A stretch of DNA of 64,000 nt from Pseudomonas sp. Q2-TVG4-2 (GCF_013620795.1 NZ_LGLW01000004.1:248001-312000); one strand, 5' to 3'. Shown: positions 9,819-20,797, counted from the stretch's first letter. Notes: a model not told the origin generated them from the letters alone. A program made the numbers and translations.

Positions 9819-9886
9819 GGTTGTTCATCCTGGGCGCCTTGCTTTAGCTCTGAGGCGCCACTATCGTGTCGATCCTGGCCGTTTCA

Positions 9887-9902
9887 ACCCTATATGTAGG
9901 GT
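9887..9902. promoter_or_regulatory. NrdR-box-like palindrome, middle copy
   Basis: ACCCTATATGTAGGGT is a near-perfect 16-base palindrome with the NrdR core (CTATATGTAG) but altered outer bases. It lies about 391 bases before nrdA. Confidence 0.5.
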
Positions 9903-10077
9903 GCCAACAGCCCAGCAGACACAAACGCCGAAAAAAGCAAGCAAAAAAGTTTTGCCTTGTTCTTTTGCCGGCCAACACCCCTTGGGTGCAGAAAATCTAC
10001 CCCCGCAAGCCCCAGGCTTGCCTAGCCCGACGTTGATTTCGCTCAAGTCCAGCAATGGTGGAGCCGATGAGTACGTC

Positions 10078-10093
10078 ACACTACATGTAGTGT
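10078..10093. promoter_or_regulatory. NrdR box, proximal copy
   Basis: ACACTACATGTAGTGT is a perfect 16-base palindrome with the NrdR-box outer arms ACAC and GTGT. It lies 200 bases upstream of the nrdA start and is the best candidate for NrdR repression of nrdAB. The stretch 9568-10293 otherwise holds no gene. Confidence 0.7.
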
Positions 10094-10293
10094 TTTAGAG
10101 TTGTGATCTGCATGAGTCGTGACTATTCTTCGTGACATTCGATTCGCCGCCCTCGCGCGCGAGTCATCCCTTTTTTGGAACACCCATGCGCCCGCTCGCC
10201 GGGGCATGGTTCATGCAATACGAGACCGCGGGCCGCTGAAGAAAGGCCCTGACACCTAACGAGCTACCGAGACAGAGAGAATCCGGAGACCCC

Positions 10294-13188
<2,895 letters not shown>

Positions 13189-13203
13189 GTAGTTAAGGAA
13201 GCC

Positions 13204-13224
13204 GCGGTCCCCAGAGCGGACCGC
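13204..13224 (+). terminator. hairpin after nrdA
   Basis: GCGGTCC at 13204 pairs with GGACCGC at 13218 around a seven-base loop, 15 bases after the nrdA stop. There is no T-run, so it may be a weak terminator or a 3' stabilising stem between nrdA and nrdB. Confidence 0.45.
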
Positions 13225-13382
13225 GCGTTGTTGCCCGGCAGGCCGGCCCCCATCACGTACATGCGTACGCTCAGGGGCTCCGACCCGCCAGGCGCCTAGC
13301 GCTGCCTCCCTCTGGAAACCGCTTACACCGAGCTGCCGCTGCGTCCGCTTTTGCTTTTCGTAGGACGAGGGGGACGCCTAGT

Positions 13383-13429
13383 CCTTGCTCGCGATTGAGT
13401 CACCTGTAGGAGCGAGCTTGCTCGCGATC
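13383..13429. repeat. REP element between nrdA and nrdB
   Basis: GTAGGAGCGAGCTTGCTCGC, starting at 13406, contains the palindrome GCGAGC-TT-GCTCGC and is the same unit as the right half of the REPIN at 6290-6312. A second partial unit (CTTGCTCGCGAT, from 13384) precedes it in the same orientation. The 387-base nrdA-nrdB gap holds this element and the hairpin but no gene. Confidence 0.75.
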
Positions 13430-13575
13430 CGCCGCCGCTCCGATCCATCGGATAACACCGCGGCGGCACCGGGCACCCACCGCCCATTAATTTTTTTCCG
13501 CTTTTGCGTGCAAACCAAAAGCCACCCAAACACTTCCGACCGGCCGCGACCGGTCCCCAATCAGGAGAAACCGCC

Positions 13576-14823
13576 ATGCTGAGCTGGGACGAATTCGACG
13601 AAGAAGACACCACCGCCACGTCGGCTGCACCGCAAGCCGTTGCCGCAACAACCGAAGCACCGGCCAAGCTCGACCAGGACGCGGCCGGCTCCGTCGAAGA
13701 AGCCCGCGCCGTGGCCTCTGACGACTCCGCAGCCGTCGCCCGCGCCAAGAAAGCCCTGGACGACCTCGACATCCAGGAAGGCCTGGACGACCTCGAAGGC
13801 GCCTCCGCCCGCGTTCACGTCGGCGACAAGCAGATGATCAACGCCCGCGCCGACCTCAACCAGCTCGTACCCTTCAAGTACGACTGGGCCTGGCAGAAGT
13901 ATCTGGATGGTTGCGCCAACCACTGGATGCCGCAGGAAGTGAACATGAACGCCGACATCGCCCTGTGGAAGACGCCGGACGGCCTCTCCGAGGACGAGCG
14001 CCGCATCGTCAAGCGCAACCTCGGCTTCTTCTCCACCGCCGACAGCCTGGTCGCCAACAACCTCGTACTGGCCGTGTACCGCCTGATCACCAACCCCGAG
14101 TGCCGCCAGTACATCCTGCGCCAGGCCTTCGAAGAGGCGATCCACACCCACGCCTACCAGTACTGCATCGAATCGCTGGGCATGGATGAAGGCGAGATCT
14201 TCAACATGTACCACGAGATCCCGAGCGTCGCGAAGAAAGCCTCCTGGGGCCTCAAGTACACCCGCTCCATCTCCGACCCGACCTTCCAGACCGGCACCGT
14301 CGAGACGGATAAAGAGTTCCTGCGCAACCTCATCGCGTACTACTGCGTACTGGAAGGCATCTTCTTCTACTGCGGCTTCACCCAGATCCTCTCCATGGGC
14401 CGCCGCAACAAGATGACCGGCACCGCCGAGCAGTTCCAATACATCCTGCGTGACGAGTCCATGCACCTGAACTTCGGCATCGACGTGATCAACCAGATCA
14501 AGATCGAAAACCCGCACCTGTGGGACGCCGCTATGAAGGACGAAGCGACCCAGATGATCCTTCAGGGTACGCAACTCGAAATCGAATACGCCCGCGACAC
14601 CATGCCCCGCGGCGTCCTCGGCATGAACGCCTCGATGATGGAGGACTACCTCAAGTTCATCGCGAACCGTCGTCTGACGCAGATTGGGTTGAAGGAAGAG
14701 TATCCGGGTACGACCAACCCGTTCCCGTGGATGAGCGAGATCATGGACTTGAAGAAGGAAAAGAACTTCTTCGAGACGCGGGTGATTGAGTATCAGACTG
14801 GTGGGGCTTTGAGCTGGGATTGA
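13576..14823 (+). CDS. nrdB: class Ia ribonucleoside-diphosphate reductase, beta subunit
   Basis: 415 residues from the ATG at 13576, preceded by a CAGGAGAAA ribosome-binding site. An upstream in-frame start at 13504 is not needed. The subunit holds the diiron-tyrosyl radical cofactor that activates NrdA. Visible ligands are [12 protein letters not shown] (Asp), [12 protein letters not shown] (Glu, His and the radical Tyr), and [10 protein letters not shown] (Glu and His). The tail [16 protein letters not shown], with a Tyr and an acidic end, is the NrdA-docking peptide. The N-terminal 90 residues, rich in Ala, Asp and Glu, are an extension seen in pseudomonad NrdB. A strong terminator follows. 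Confidence 0.96.
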   Translation: MLSWDEFDEEDTTATSAAPQAVAATTEAPAKLDQDAAGSVEEARAVASDDSAAVARAKKALDDLDIQEGLDDLEGASARVHVGDKQMINARADLNQLVPFKYDWAWQKYLDGCANHWMPQEVNMNADIALWKTPDGLSEDERRIVKRNLGFFSTADSLVANNLVLAVYRLITNPECRQYILRQAFEEAIHTHAYQYCIESLGMDEGEIFNMYHEIPSVAKKASWGLKYTRSISDPTFQTGTVETDKEFLRNLIAYYCVLEGIFFYCGFTQILSMGRRNKMTGTAEQFQYILRDESMHLNFGIDVINQIKIENPHLWDAAMKDEATQMILQGTQLEIEYARDTMPRGVLGMNASMMEDYLKFIANRRLTQIGLKEEYPGTTNPFPWMSEIMDLKKEKNFFETRVIEYQTGGALSWD

Positions 14824-14853
14824 GTCTCATAGACAAACCATCTGCAGCAACAG

Positions 14854-14879
14854 AAATAGCCCCAACACGGGGCTATTTT
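14854..14879 (+). terminator. rho-independent terminator of nrdB
   Basis: AAATAGCCCC (14854-14863) pairs perfectly with GGGGCTATTT (14869-14878) around a five-base loop, ending in a T-tract. It marks the end of the nrdAB unit and the left edge of the AT-rich accessory segment. Confidence 0.9.
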
Positions 14880-14895
14880 CATACGAGAGAGCCGG

Positions 14896-15756
14896 ATGCC
14901 AACAAAACAAAATCCTTTCTCAATATATGATTTCCTCGGCTATCTGATACCGGGAGCAATTTTGCTGCTGTCAGTATCTGGCTTGCTATCAATATTTAAC
15001 AATCAGACATTTGATTACTATATCCCTGATCTGCCTGCTACGTACCAAGTTGCGACTTTTTTAGCAGCAGCCTACATCACCGGACATGTAGTCGGAATAA
15101 TCTCATCATTTAGTATTGAGAAAAGCTACATTCGCCTTAATGGCTATCCTTCTCGCTGCTTTCTGGAGCACAACCCACTCGGCACAGATACCCCCAAAAC
15201 AAGAATGGAGAAATTTTGGGATACCCATCTTAAAGTCGCACAACTTATTTGCGGTGGCATACTAGGAAATAAATCGTACGCAACAGATGCGCTCAAGCCT
15301 CCAATCGTAGAGATCATAAACGCTAAATTGAAGTGTTACTTTTCTAACGAACACAAAAGCAGCGACTTAGAAAAAACCATCCAAAGCGAGTATTTTCACC
15401 ACATCTATCATTACTGCGTAGAAAACGCACCAAACCATCTTTCGAAGATACAAAACTACGTTGCGCTTTATGGATTAATGAGAAATACGGCATTTACTTG
15501 TCTGATAGCCTTTTGGCTGATAGCCATTGAATCGCTAGCCCAAATCAGCCACGCGTTATCCGCAGGTTCAAAATTGGACTTCTCCGCCCCCAAATTAATT
15601 GTCGGCTCAGCCGCGCTTTTTTGCTTTTCCATACTCTACCTAGGCTTTGTTAAATTCTATAAAAGGTACTCGCTAGAAATAATAATGGCCTTTTCCGTCA
15701 CGTATAGCTACAAACCGAAAAGCCATGAGCCTTTTTTAAAGAGAAGACTTCATTAA
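14896..15756 (+). CDS. hypothetical AT-rich multi-pass membrane protein
   Basis: 286 residues. I do not recognise a characterised function. It opens with a hydrophobic helix (FLGYLIPGAILLLSVSGLLSIF) and a second one (VATFLAAAYITGHVVGIISSF). A soluble middle of about 110 residues follows, then two C-terminal helices (AFTCLIAFWLIAIESL and LIVGSAALFCFSILYLGFVKFY) and a basic tail. An NPFSIYDFLGYLIPG-type start occurs in uncharacterised bacterial membrane proteins often found in accessory loci. Base composition is clearly lower in GC than nrdB, with many A/T-ending codons, which points to transfer. It starts only 16 bases after the nrdB terminator. Confidence 0.8.
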   Translation: MPTKQNPFSIYDFLGYLIPGAILLLSVSGLLSIFNNQTFDYYIPDLPATYQVATFLAAAYITGHVVGIISSFSIEKSYIRLNGYPSRCFLEHNPLGTDTPKTRMEKFWDTHLKVAQLICGGILGNKSYATDALKPPIVEIINAKLKCYFSNEHKSSDLEKTIQSEYFHHIYHYCVENAPNHLSKIQNYVALYGLMRNTAFTCLIAFWLIAIESLAQISHALSAGSKLDFSAPKLIVGSAALFCFSILYLGFVKFYKRYSLEIIMAFSVTYSYKPKSHEPFLKRRLH

Positions 15757-15778
15757 CCAATATGAAGTCAATAAAAGC

Positions 15779-15876
15779 GAGGTAGCCTGGGAGAAACGCG
15801 TGGAAAGGCTTCGCCGTTTTCCACCCTACGCTCCGGCAAAGTCGATGCGTGATCAAAAAGGGGACAGATTTATTTT
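15779..15876. repeat. dispersed repeat pair: GTGGAAA-type hairpin unit and GGGGACAGATTTATTT motif
   Basis: Bases 15797-15830 carry GTGGAAAGGCTTCGCCGTTT and then TCCACCCTACG, an imperfect hairpin of GTGGAAA and TTTCCAC arms. Near-identical copies occur at 33424-33462 and, degenerate, at 16605-16645. Bases 15855-15876 carry AAAAAGGGGACAGATTTATT followed by TT, the first of at least six copies of this motif between 15.8 and 20.5 kb. Such motifs commonly flank RAYT-like transposase genes, but no intact transposase is present here. Confidence 0.7.
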
Positions 15877-15974
15877 AGGAAATCAGACAGAAATTATATT
15901 GACGTTCTGCTCGATCTGAAGCCCTACAAATAGATTCAACTTTTTCTGGGATATTTAAAAAGGACAAATGCACC

Positions 15975-16574
15975 TTGAACTCGTTCGACAATGTCTTCAC
16001 CGGCGTCTTTAGCGGTATTGTCACGACAATCATCCTGTATTTTTGCGCCCTATTTATTCAAAAGGTGGTTAACCCCTGGATTACAAAACTTCGCTATTCC
16101 GGGGTAGACCTGTCTGGAAAGTGGTATTGCGCAGATTGCACTATGGCACAGGAGATTACGTTTGATTTAAAACAGAGCGCTAACGTAATTAATGGCAGAG
16201 CTCAGTTTCATACCAAAAGCCGGAAACCTAATGCCTCTTATGAGGACATCCGCTCCTTCTCAATCGAGGGTCGCATTGAAGACAGGTTCGTTAGCCTGTT
16301 TCTCAAGCACGAGGACCGCCAAAGACTTGGAATAAACAACTACCTGTTAGAAGTTGTTGGCGATGGTAGGCATCTAAAGGGAGTTTTTTGTTTCTATGGC
16401 CTCAAAAACCATACCATCATGTCCTCTCCGCAAAACCTGTGGCGAGACAAGGCAAGCGCGCACGAAGACTATTTAGAGAACCGCCAGCAGTTATTTGATC
16501 AAAGCAGTAAAATCTTGGCTTTCTCAGGAAACCCAAGCGTTGATACAGAGCCCGACGACGATATTCCATTTTGA
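15975..16574 (+). CDS. hypothetical protein: one membrane helix plus beta-rich domain
   Basis: 199 residues. The start is TTG at 15975 with AAAAGGA upstream, and no in-frame ATG fits better. A single N-terminal membrane helix (VFTGVFSGIVTTIILYFCALFIQKVV) is followed by GVDLSGKWYC and about 110 residues of alternating short hydrophobic strands. The region looks like a small beta-barrel or lipocalin-like fold, and a charged tail ends in DDDIPF. The plan resembles beta-barrel membrane effectors of anti-phage systems such as Cap15, but no cyclase or other system partner is present, so this is only an architectural analogy. AT-rich like the preceding gene, it is probably part of the same acquired segment. 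Confidence 0.75.
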   Translation: MNSFDNVFTGVFSGIVTTIILYFCALFIQKVVNPWITKLRYSGVDLSGKWYCADCTMAQEITFDLKQSANVINGRAQFHTKSRKPNASYEDIRSFSIEGRIEDRFVSLFLKHEDRQRLGINNYLLEVVGDGRHLKGVFCFYGLKNHTIMSSPQNLWRDKASAHEDYLENRQQLFDQSSKILAFSGNPSVDTEPDDDIPF

Positions 16575-16599
16575 TGTGGAGCCTTAGCAAGGCAACTTG

Positions 16600-16830
16600 G
16601 AAGCGAGGTTGCCTGGAATAAACGCTCCGGCAACGTCGATGCGTCGGCGGTGTGGGCGGGTGAGATGGCGAGCGTAATTCGGGGACAGACCACGATTTAT
16701 TGCAATCCTCAATTACCCTTTTCACCTCACGGCGAGTCACTTGACTCGCTTCGCTCGCCCTTCCGGCCAGCCTGCGGCTGTTACTCCGCTGCGCTCCGTT
16801 TCTCTTTCTGATTGTTTCCACGCTCCTCGT
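16600..16830. repeat. degenerate dispersed-repeat remnants
   Basis: Three recognisable pieces lie together. GTTGCCTGGAATAAACGCTC near 16609, followed by CGGCAACGTCGATGCGTC, resembles 15784-15850. GGGGACAGACCACGATTTAT at 16681 is a variant of the dispersed motif. CACTTGACTCGCTTCGCTCG near 16738 recurs in altered form near 20587. The rest of 16575-16992 shows no convincing gene. Confidence 0.55.
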
Positions 16831-16992
16831 GGAATGCCGCCCCGGATGCTCCAGCGTGCAAGCTGCAGACCGCTGCCTATCCGAAAGCTGTGGGCGACGC
16901 AGAGCGTAGTGGGCTTGCCACTAGGCTCCGCGTGGAGCGCTTACGGGCAACCTGTGAGAACTCAAAGCCTGAAAACCATCAAGAGCTGGTGA

Positions 16993-17820
16993 TCAGACAA
17001 TGTCCTCCGGCAGCCATTTTTCGACGCCCCTGGGGCCTACATCCCAATTGTGGTAGAGGATTTCGCCGCTCACGAAAGTCCCCCTAGCTCCGGTGAAAAT
17101 GCATTCGTTGATGTTTGCGTTTCGCAGATCAGCTCCGTCGACCTTGGCCCCAACGAAGCTAGCTCCTCTCAGGTAAGCGCCACGGAGATCAACACCTCGC
17201 AAATCCGCATAGTCAAAGTCAGTTTCCCACCCATAAGCGCTAGGCTGAACTACAGGGTCACACGTGACTGTATAGAATTTGGCATTACTAAAGTTTGAGT
17301 GACTAGCCTTCTTCACGTCCTGAAACCAGTCATAATGGACAAGGCTTCCGGGTGCCTGCAGATAGCTCATATCAGGAACTTTCTTACGTGTGACTAGACG
17401 ATTGATCCTTTTGAACAGCAATGAGCTGAAATGAAATCCGCTGAAGTCCACTCCACGCTTGTGGGCAGAGGCTGCAAGAGGAACCCGGTGACGAAGACAC
17501 TCAACCAGTGCATCGAACTGCAGCAAGAATCGAGCTCTACGGAATATTCCTTCATAGGGCTGCCGCCAAAAGCCTTCGGCAAAACAGTGAGCTGCGTATC
17601 GGGCAATCATCCGATCTCTCGTCACAATTTCTTTGTAGGTCAGTCCATACTCTTTGGCAATCAAACGCAAGCAGAGGGAGTAATTAGCGGGCGTTGAGCT
17701 GAGTAACTGTGCACGTATCGCTCTGCCCAGAGCCAAAGGGCAGCCGCTCCGTAGCTCATTGAACAGAACAGTAGCATCGGATTTAAAAGCAGACAGCGAA
17801 GGGGTGTCAGGAAATTTCAT
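16993..17820 (-). CDS. pentapeptide-repeat protein
   Basis: 275 residues from the ATG at 17820, with GGATAGGCT just before it. The N-terminal 200 residues are mostly helical with many Arg and Leu and are not recognised. Residues about 202-246 (YADLRGVDLRGAYLRG, then ASFVGAKVDGADLRNANI) are tandem A(D/N)LXX pentapeptides that form a right-handed quadrilateral beta-helix. Pentapeptide proteins range from gyrase-protecting DNA mimics to scaffolds. With only about nine repeats this one is short, so the fold says little about function. It lies among mobile-element debris and has lower GC than core genes. Confidence 0.8.
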   Translation of the reverse strand: MKFPDTPSLSAFKSDATVLFNELRSGCPLALGRAIRAQLLSSTPANYSLCLRLIAKEYGLTYKEIVTRDRMIARYAAHCFAEGFWRQPYEGIFRRARFLLQFDALVECLRHRVPLAASAHKRGVDFSGFHFSSLLFKRINRLVTRKKVPDMSYLQAPGSLVHYDWFQDVKKASHSNFSNAKFYTVTCDPVVQPSAYGWETDFDYADLRGVDLRGAYLRGASFVGAKVDGADLRNANINECIFTGARGTFVSGEILYHNWDVGPRGVEKWLPEDIV

Positions 17821-18102
17821 AGCCTATCCTTTCACGGTCAATGCTTAGCCCTAGTGTCAGCTGACCATTCAAGGTGGCATAGAAAGATGTAGCAACGGTG
17901 CAGAGGCTTTTCCTAGCTAGGGCTGAACGCCACCGTCATTGGCGCGCAAATAGGTTGGTCAAAAACTACGCTATCGTCAAGCCCGGCTGGAAACCAGGCA
18001 GGCGCCAATACTGTTCTCGTCCCAGCTGCCATAGATAAGACCACGTCTGTACAAGACACAGAGTCAAGGCATGCTTGGCTCTGGAAATACGGCCCCGTTG
18101 AG

Positions 18103-18127
18103 GAAATAAAGGGACAGATTTATTTTT
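18103..18127. repeat. GGGACAGATTTATTT dispersed motif
   Basis: AAATAAA directly followed by GGGACAGATTTATTTTT, so that AAATAAA and TTTATTT form a small inverted repeat around the core. It lies in the 440-base gap 17821-18261, which otherwise holds nothing I can identify. Confidence 0.7.
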
Positions 18128-18261
18128 GAAGCCGAAGGCGCCATTGCCCAAAATCTAATTAGATACAGGGTGCTTCTGGGTTGTCCGCCCGGCTAGGCGC
18201 CGCTACGATCCCACAGCCCGCCCTGCGAGCGCCCTCCGCCCAGCCGAGAAAAGGAATTTCC

Positions 18262-18888
18262 ATGCCTGGCATAAGCCATGTCGCCAATACGTTTCAGATG
18301 TTTCTCGCCGACCTGCAAGCACGCCGAGCACATGTGTTACCCCACCTCTCCCAACTGCGGAACGGTTTCGAGGGTTGGCTAAAGATCGAACTGTATCTCT
18401 GGCTTATCGAACGACACGGTTTGCAAGCCGGGGTAGACGTCGGAGTCGAGTACAAGGTCTGGCTCGACCAGCGGCGCGGCCAAATGGACCGGGAGACAAA
18501 GCAGTGCGACCTGTGGGTGCGCGATGCCGACGCGCATGATCACTACCACTACATCGAGCTGAAAGTCCCATTTGCCAACTACAACCAGGGCAAACTGTTC
18601 CTCAGCGCTTCCGACGACTTCTGGTACATGTCGCGGCTGCTGGCGAGCGACCAGTCCTCCTCGACGGGAAGCGCCATCCTACTGGGGGCAGGCTTCGACG
18701 AGCAGCCTTGGAGGATGGCCATTAACGAGGCGGTCGAGTACGCCGACAACGACCCGGCCCACGTCCAGCTTGCCGTCGGCACGCTCATGCTGGAAGCAGC
18801 GCCTCCACTGCAGTGGGCAGTGATGACCAAGGTTTACCCGACCCGCAGCGTTTCCATGTTGCCGGCTTTAGAGGTAACTCATGAATAA
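18262..18888 (+). CDS. hypothetical protein with PD-(D/E)xK-like core
   Basis: 208 residues from the ATG at 18262, which has AAAAGGAA upstream; an earlier in-frame GTG-type start exists at 18181 but lacks a site. No named family is recognised. A helix with Glu43 (GFEGWLKIELYLWLIERHG) is followed by strands carrying Asp83 (QCDLWVRDAD) and then Glu99-Leu-Lys101 (HYIELKVPF). This is the spacing expected of a PD-(D/E)xK nuclease-like core. The assignment is inferred from the motif pattern alone. It may be an orphan endonuclease or a non-catalytic relative. It is bracketed by copies of the GGGGACAGATTTATT motif. Confidence 0.7.
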   Translation: MPGISHVANTFQMFLADLQARRAHVLPHLSQLRNGFEGWLKIELYLWLIERHGLQAGVDVGVEYKVWLDQRRGQMDRETKQCDLWVRDADAHDHYHYIELKVPFANYNQGKLFLSASDDFWYMSRLLASDQSSSTGSAILLGAGFDEQPWRMAINEAVEYADNDPAHVQLAVGTLMLEAAPPLQWAVMTKVYPTRSVSMLPALEVTHE

Positions 18889-18955
18889 TCCGGTCGGCCC
18901 TACGTACCAACCATCAGCCCCAAGACCAATAGCAATGGACTAGGGACGCTCGTTC

Positions 18956-19000
18956 AAAAAGGGGACGGACCAAGAAGCAGAAAAAGGGGACAGATTTATT
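18956..19000. repeat. two adjacent GGGGAC-motif copies
   Basis: AAAAAGGGGACGGACCAAGA at 18956 and AAAAAGGGGACAGATTTATT at 18981-19000 lie in direct orientation 25 bases apart. Read on the minus strand, the second supplies a TAA stop to a short open stretch (VGWRNVSRKGQE), which resembles the tail of a lost gene. Confidence 0.65.
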
Positions 19001-19125
19001 CCTGCCCCTTCCTGCTCACGTTCCTCCACCCGACTGACAGATTACGCACTGCTCGGCGTGCCTATGGAGCAATGAGGGAACCCGCCGAAGCCGGAGGGGC
19101 ACCAGTAATAGCTCTCGAGCCATTC

Positions 19126-19941
19126 TCAGGGAAAGTCAGCTGGCTCAGCCTCGTAGGCCTTGTGCAGCAGCTCGATGAAAGGCCTTGCCTCGTCAATGGC
19201 ATGGGAGGCGATCGCGGTAACTGGAATCCCCGGCGTCCATGAGTTCATCACTGCTGCACCGGAGAGTTCGTTCAGGCGTTCAAGGGTGATGAACTCGTGG
19301 CGCTGCGGCACCTCCAGGCGGGCAAGTTGACGCTGAACCATGCCCATCATGGTGCCTTTCAGCATGTCGGCCTTGGGCCAGATCACCGTATCTCCATCCC
19401 AGAACACTAGGTTCCAGATGGTGCCCTCACTCAGATGCCCGCGATCGTCGAGAAACGCCGCATCGTCAAAGCCCTGCCGTATGGCCTGGTGCAGGTAGTA
19501 GGTCTTGCCTACTTCACCGACATGCTTGATAGCAGCCAGAGGCCTCTGGTGCGCGATGGCACTCAAGCGTAACGGGCCTTTCGGTCCATCAGACGGAGCG
19601 GCGGTGCGCACGAGCACGCCAGGCTCAACATCCATGCTATCGGCGGTGAATTCGCCATGAGGCGAGAAGACGGTGACCGTCACCGATTGATCTCTCGCCC
19701 CCTCTTGAATAGCCGTCCGAATGTATGAGCGCAGCAGCTCATCGGACGGCGCCCGGCCAAAAAACTCCAGGGAGGCATTACGCAGACGGTTGAGGTGAAG
19801 ATCCAGCCCCTTGACCTTGGCGTTTCTCACCTGCATTGCCGTGAAGTGAGCAAACCCTGCGAAAGCCAGAGGGCTCAATTGCGAGGCGGAAGCAGAATGC
19901 CCATTGATATAGGAAAGGTATGTGTGCGGATGGATCGCCAT
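19126..19941 (-). CDS. class IV aminotransferase (PLP-dependent)
   Basis: 271 residues from the ATG at 19941 (MAIHPHTYLSYINGH). The frame is open further to 20064, but that would run into the divergent MerR gene. The family includes branched-chain aminotransferases, D-amino acid aminotransferase and aminodeoxychorismate lyase. The PLP lysine is probably in AAIKHVGEVGKTYYLHQA, and LSEGTIWNLVFWDG is the conserved cofactor-binding loop. The exact substrate cannot be read from the sequence. It is divergent from a MerR regulator across a typical MerR operator, so that protein probably controls it. Confidence 0.85.
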   Translation of the reverse strand: MAIHPHTYLSYINGHSASASQLSPLAFAGFAHFTAMQVRNAKVKGLDLHLNRLRNASLEFFGRAPSDELLRSYIRTAIQEGARDQSVTVTVFSPHGEFTADSMDVEPGVLVRTAAPSDGPKGPLRLSAIAHQRPLAAIKHVGEVGKTYYLHQAIRQGFDDAAFLDDRGHLSEGTIWNLVFWDGDTVIWPKADMLKGTMMGMVQRQLARLEVPQRHEFITLERLNELSGAAVMNSWTPGIPVTAIASHAIDEARPFIELLHKAYEAEPADFP

Positions 19942-19984
19942 GAAATAGCTCCTATGGTGCTCAATTGATCGAGCCCCTATCATC

Positions 19985-20008
19985 GACCCTGACAGTGCTG
20001 TCAGAGTC
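19985..20008. promoter_or_regulatory. MerR-type operator between aminotransferase and merR genes
   Basis: GACCCTGACAG and CTGTCAGAGTC form an 11-base-arm dyad around TG with one mismatch. On the minus strand TTGACT (-35) overlaps its edge and a GATGAT-like -10 follows after about 20 bases. This is the stretched-spacer layout that MerR activators untwist. The promoter would serve the class IV aminotransferase. Confidence 0.75.
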
Positions 20009-20023
20009 AAGGCGAAAGAAGCG

Positions 20024-20377
20024 ATGAAAATAGGTGAGCTATCCAAGCGTTCTGGCGTGAGCATAAGAATGCTCCGTTACTACGAAACCGAGGGGTTGCT
20101 GAAACCGAAGCGCACCGAAAGTGGGTATCGCGATTACGCACCAGAAGAATTGCGAACCGTCGAGCGCATCAGATTGCTTGGCGCGGCCGGCATGACCTTG
20201 GCAACCATCTTGAAGTTCTTGCCGTGCGTGAGAGGTGAAGGTCTCACTTTCGAGCCATGCGATGAACTGCGTAGCGTCCTGCACGAGCAAATCCGTATTG
20301 CCGAGCAGAAAGCAGCGGAGCTGGCCAAAAGCCGAAAGGTTCTGGAAAGTTTCCTGCACGAAGTTGAGCGAGACTGA
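20024..20377 (+). CDS. MerR-family transcriptional regulator
   Basis: 117 residues. The N-terminal helix-turn-helix and wing are clear (MKIGELSKRSGVSIRMLRYYETEGLLKPKRTESGYRDY), followed by the long dimerisation helix (LHEQIRIAEQKAAELAKSRKVLESFLHEV). Two cysteines (PCVRGEG and EPCDEL) could sense a thiol or metal, but there is no classic metal motif. It is divergent from the class IV aminotransferase gene, with the dyad at 19985-20008 in between. Confidence 0.92.
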   Translation: MKIGELSKRSGVSIRMLRYYETEGLLKPKRTESGYRDYAPEELRTVERIRLLGAAGMTLATILKFLPCVRGEGLTFEPCDELRSVLHEQIRIAEQKAAELAKSRKVLESFLHEVERD

Positions 20378-20660
20378 AAGGAAAGGAGTAAACAAGGGAC
20401 GGATTTATTTCCTGCGCCTTACGGCTCGCATTTTCGCCACACTTTCCTTGAAGCTACCAATAGGTTTCGCGCCTGCACGTCGACCAGAGAAAAGGGGACG
20501 GATTTATTTTCTTGTCGCTGGCTCTTCGCTCAGCATCCCGCCGCGTTTTCCTCGTCCCGACCAACAGGTAGCGCCTCGCACGGCGAGGCAATTGGCTCGC
20601 TTCGCTCGTCCTTCAGCTGATACTCCGCTGGCTACGTATCTCAGGCGATAAGGTCGTGAA
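20378..20660. repeat. RAYT-associated-type repeat remnants
   Basis: GGGACGGATTTATTT at 20396 and AAAGGGGACGGATTTATTTT at 20491-20510 are direct copies of the dispersed motif. On the minus strand the first ends a short frame (KPIGSFKESVAKMRAVRRRK, then stop) whose TAA lies inside the motif. The second is preceded by an alignable but decayed version of the same bases. CTCGCTTCGCTCG near 20593 repeats the debris seen at 16743. These look like 3' ends of a lost mobile gene family; no intact gene is present in 20378-20797. Confidence 0.55.
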
Positions 20661-20797
20661 CCGCCGTGCCCAAGGCGCTTCTGGGCAGGTTCGAGGAACC
20701 TACCGAGGCCATCATCGGCGCAGCGTCTGGACGCCCCCTACGTCGAGGGACCGCCCGGCAAAGCCACAACGCCCATCGGCATACCGAGGACCAACAG

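Noticed and set aside
14896-16574. CBASS or other complete anti-phage system
   Set aside because: No nucleotidyltransferase, TIR, kinase, reverse transcriptase or helicase gene is present; only an architectural likeness of one protein.
15840-20520. Intact RAYT or IS200-type transposase gene
   Set aside because: Only short 3'-end-like frames ending in the motif are found; no HUH motif or Y1 domain could be read on either strand.
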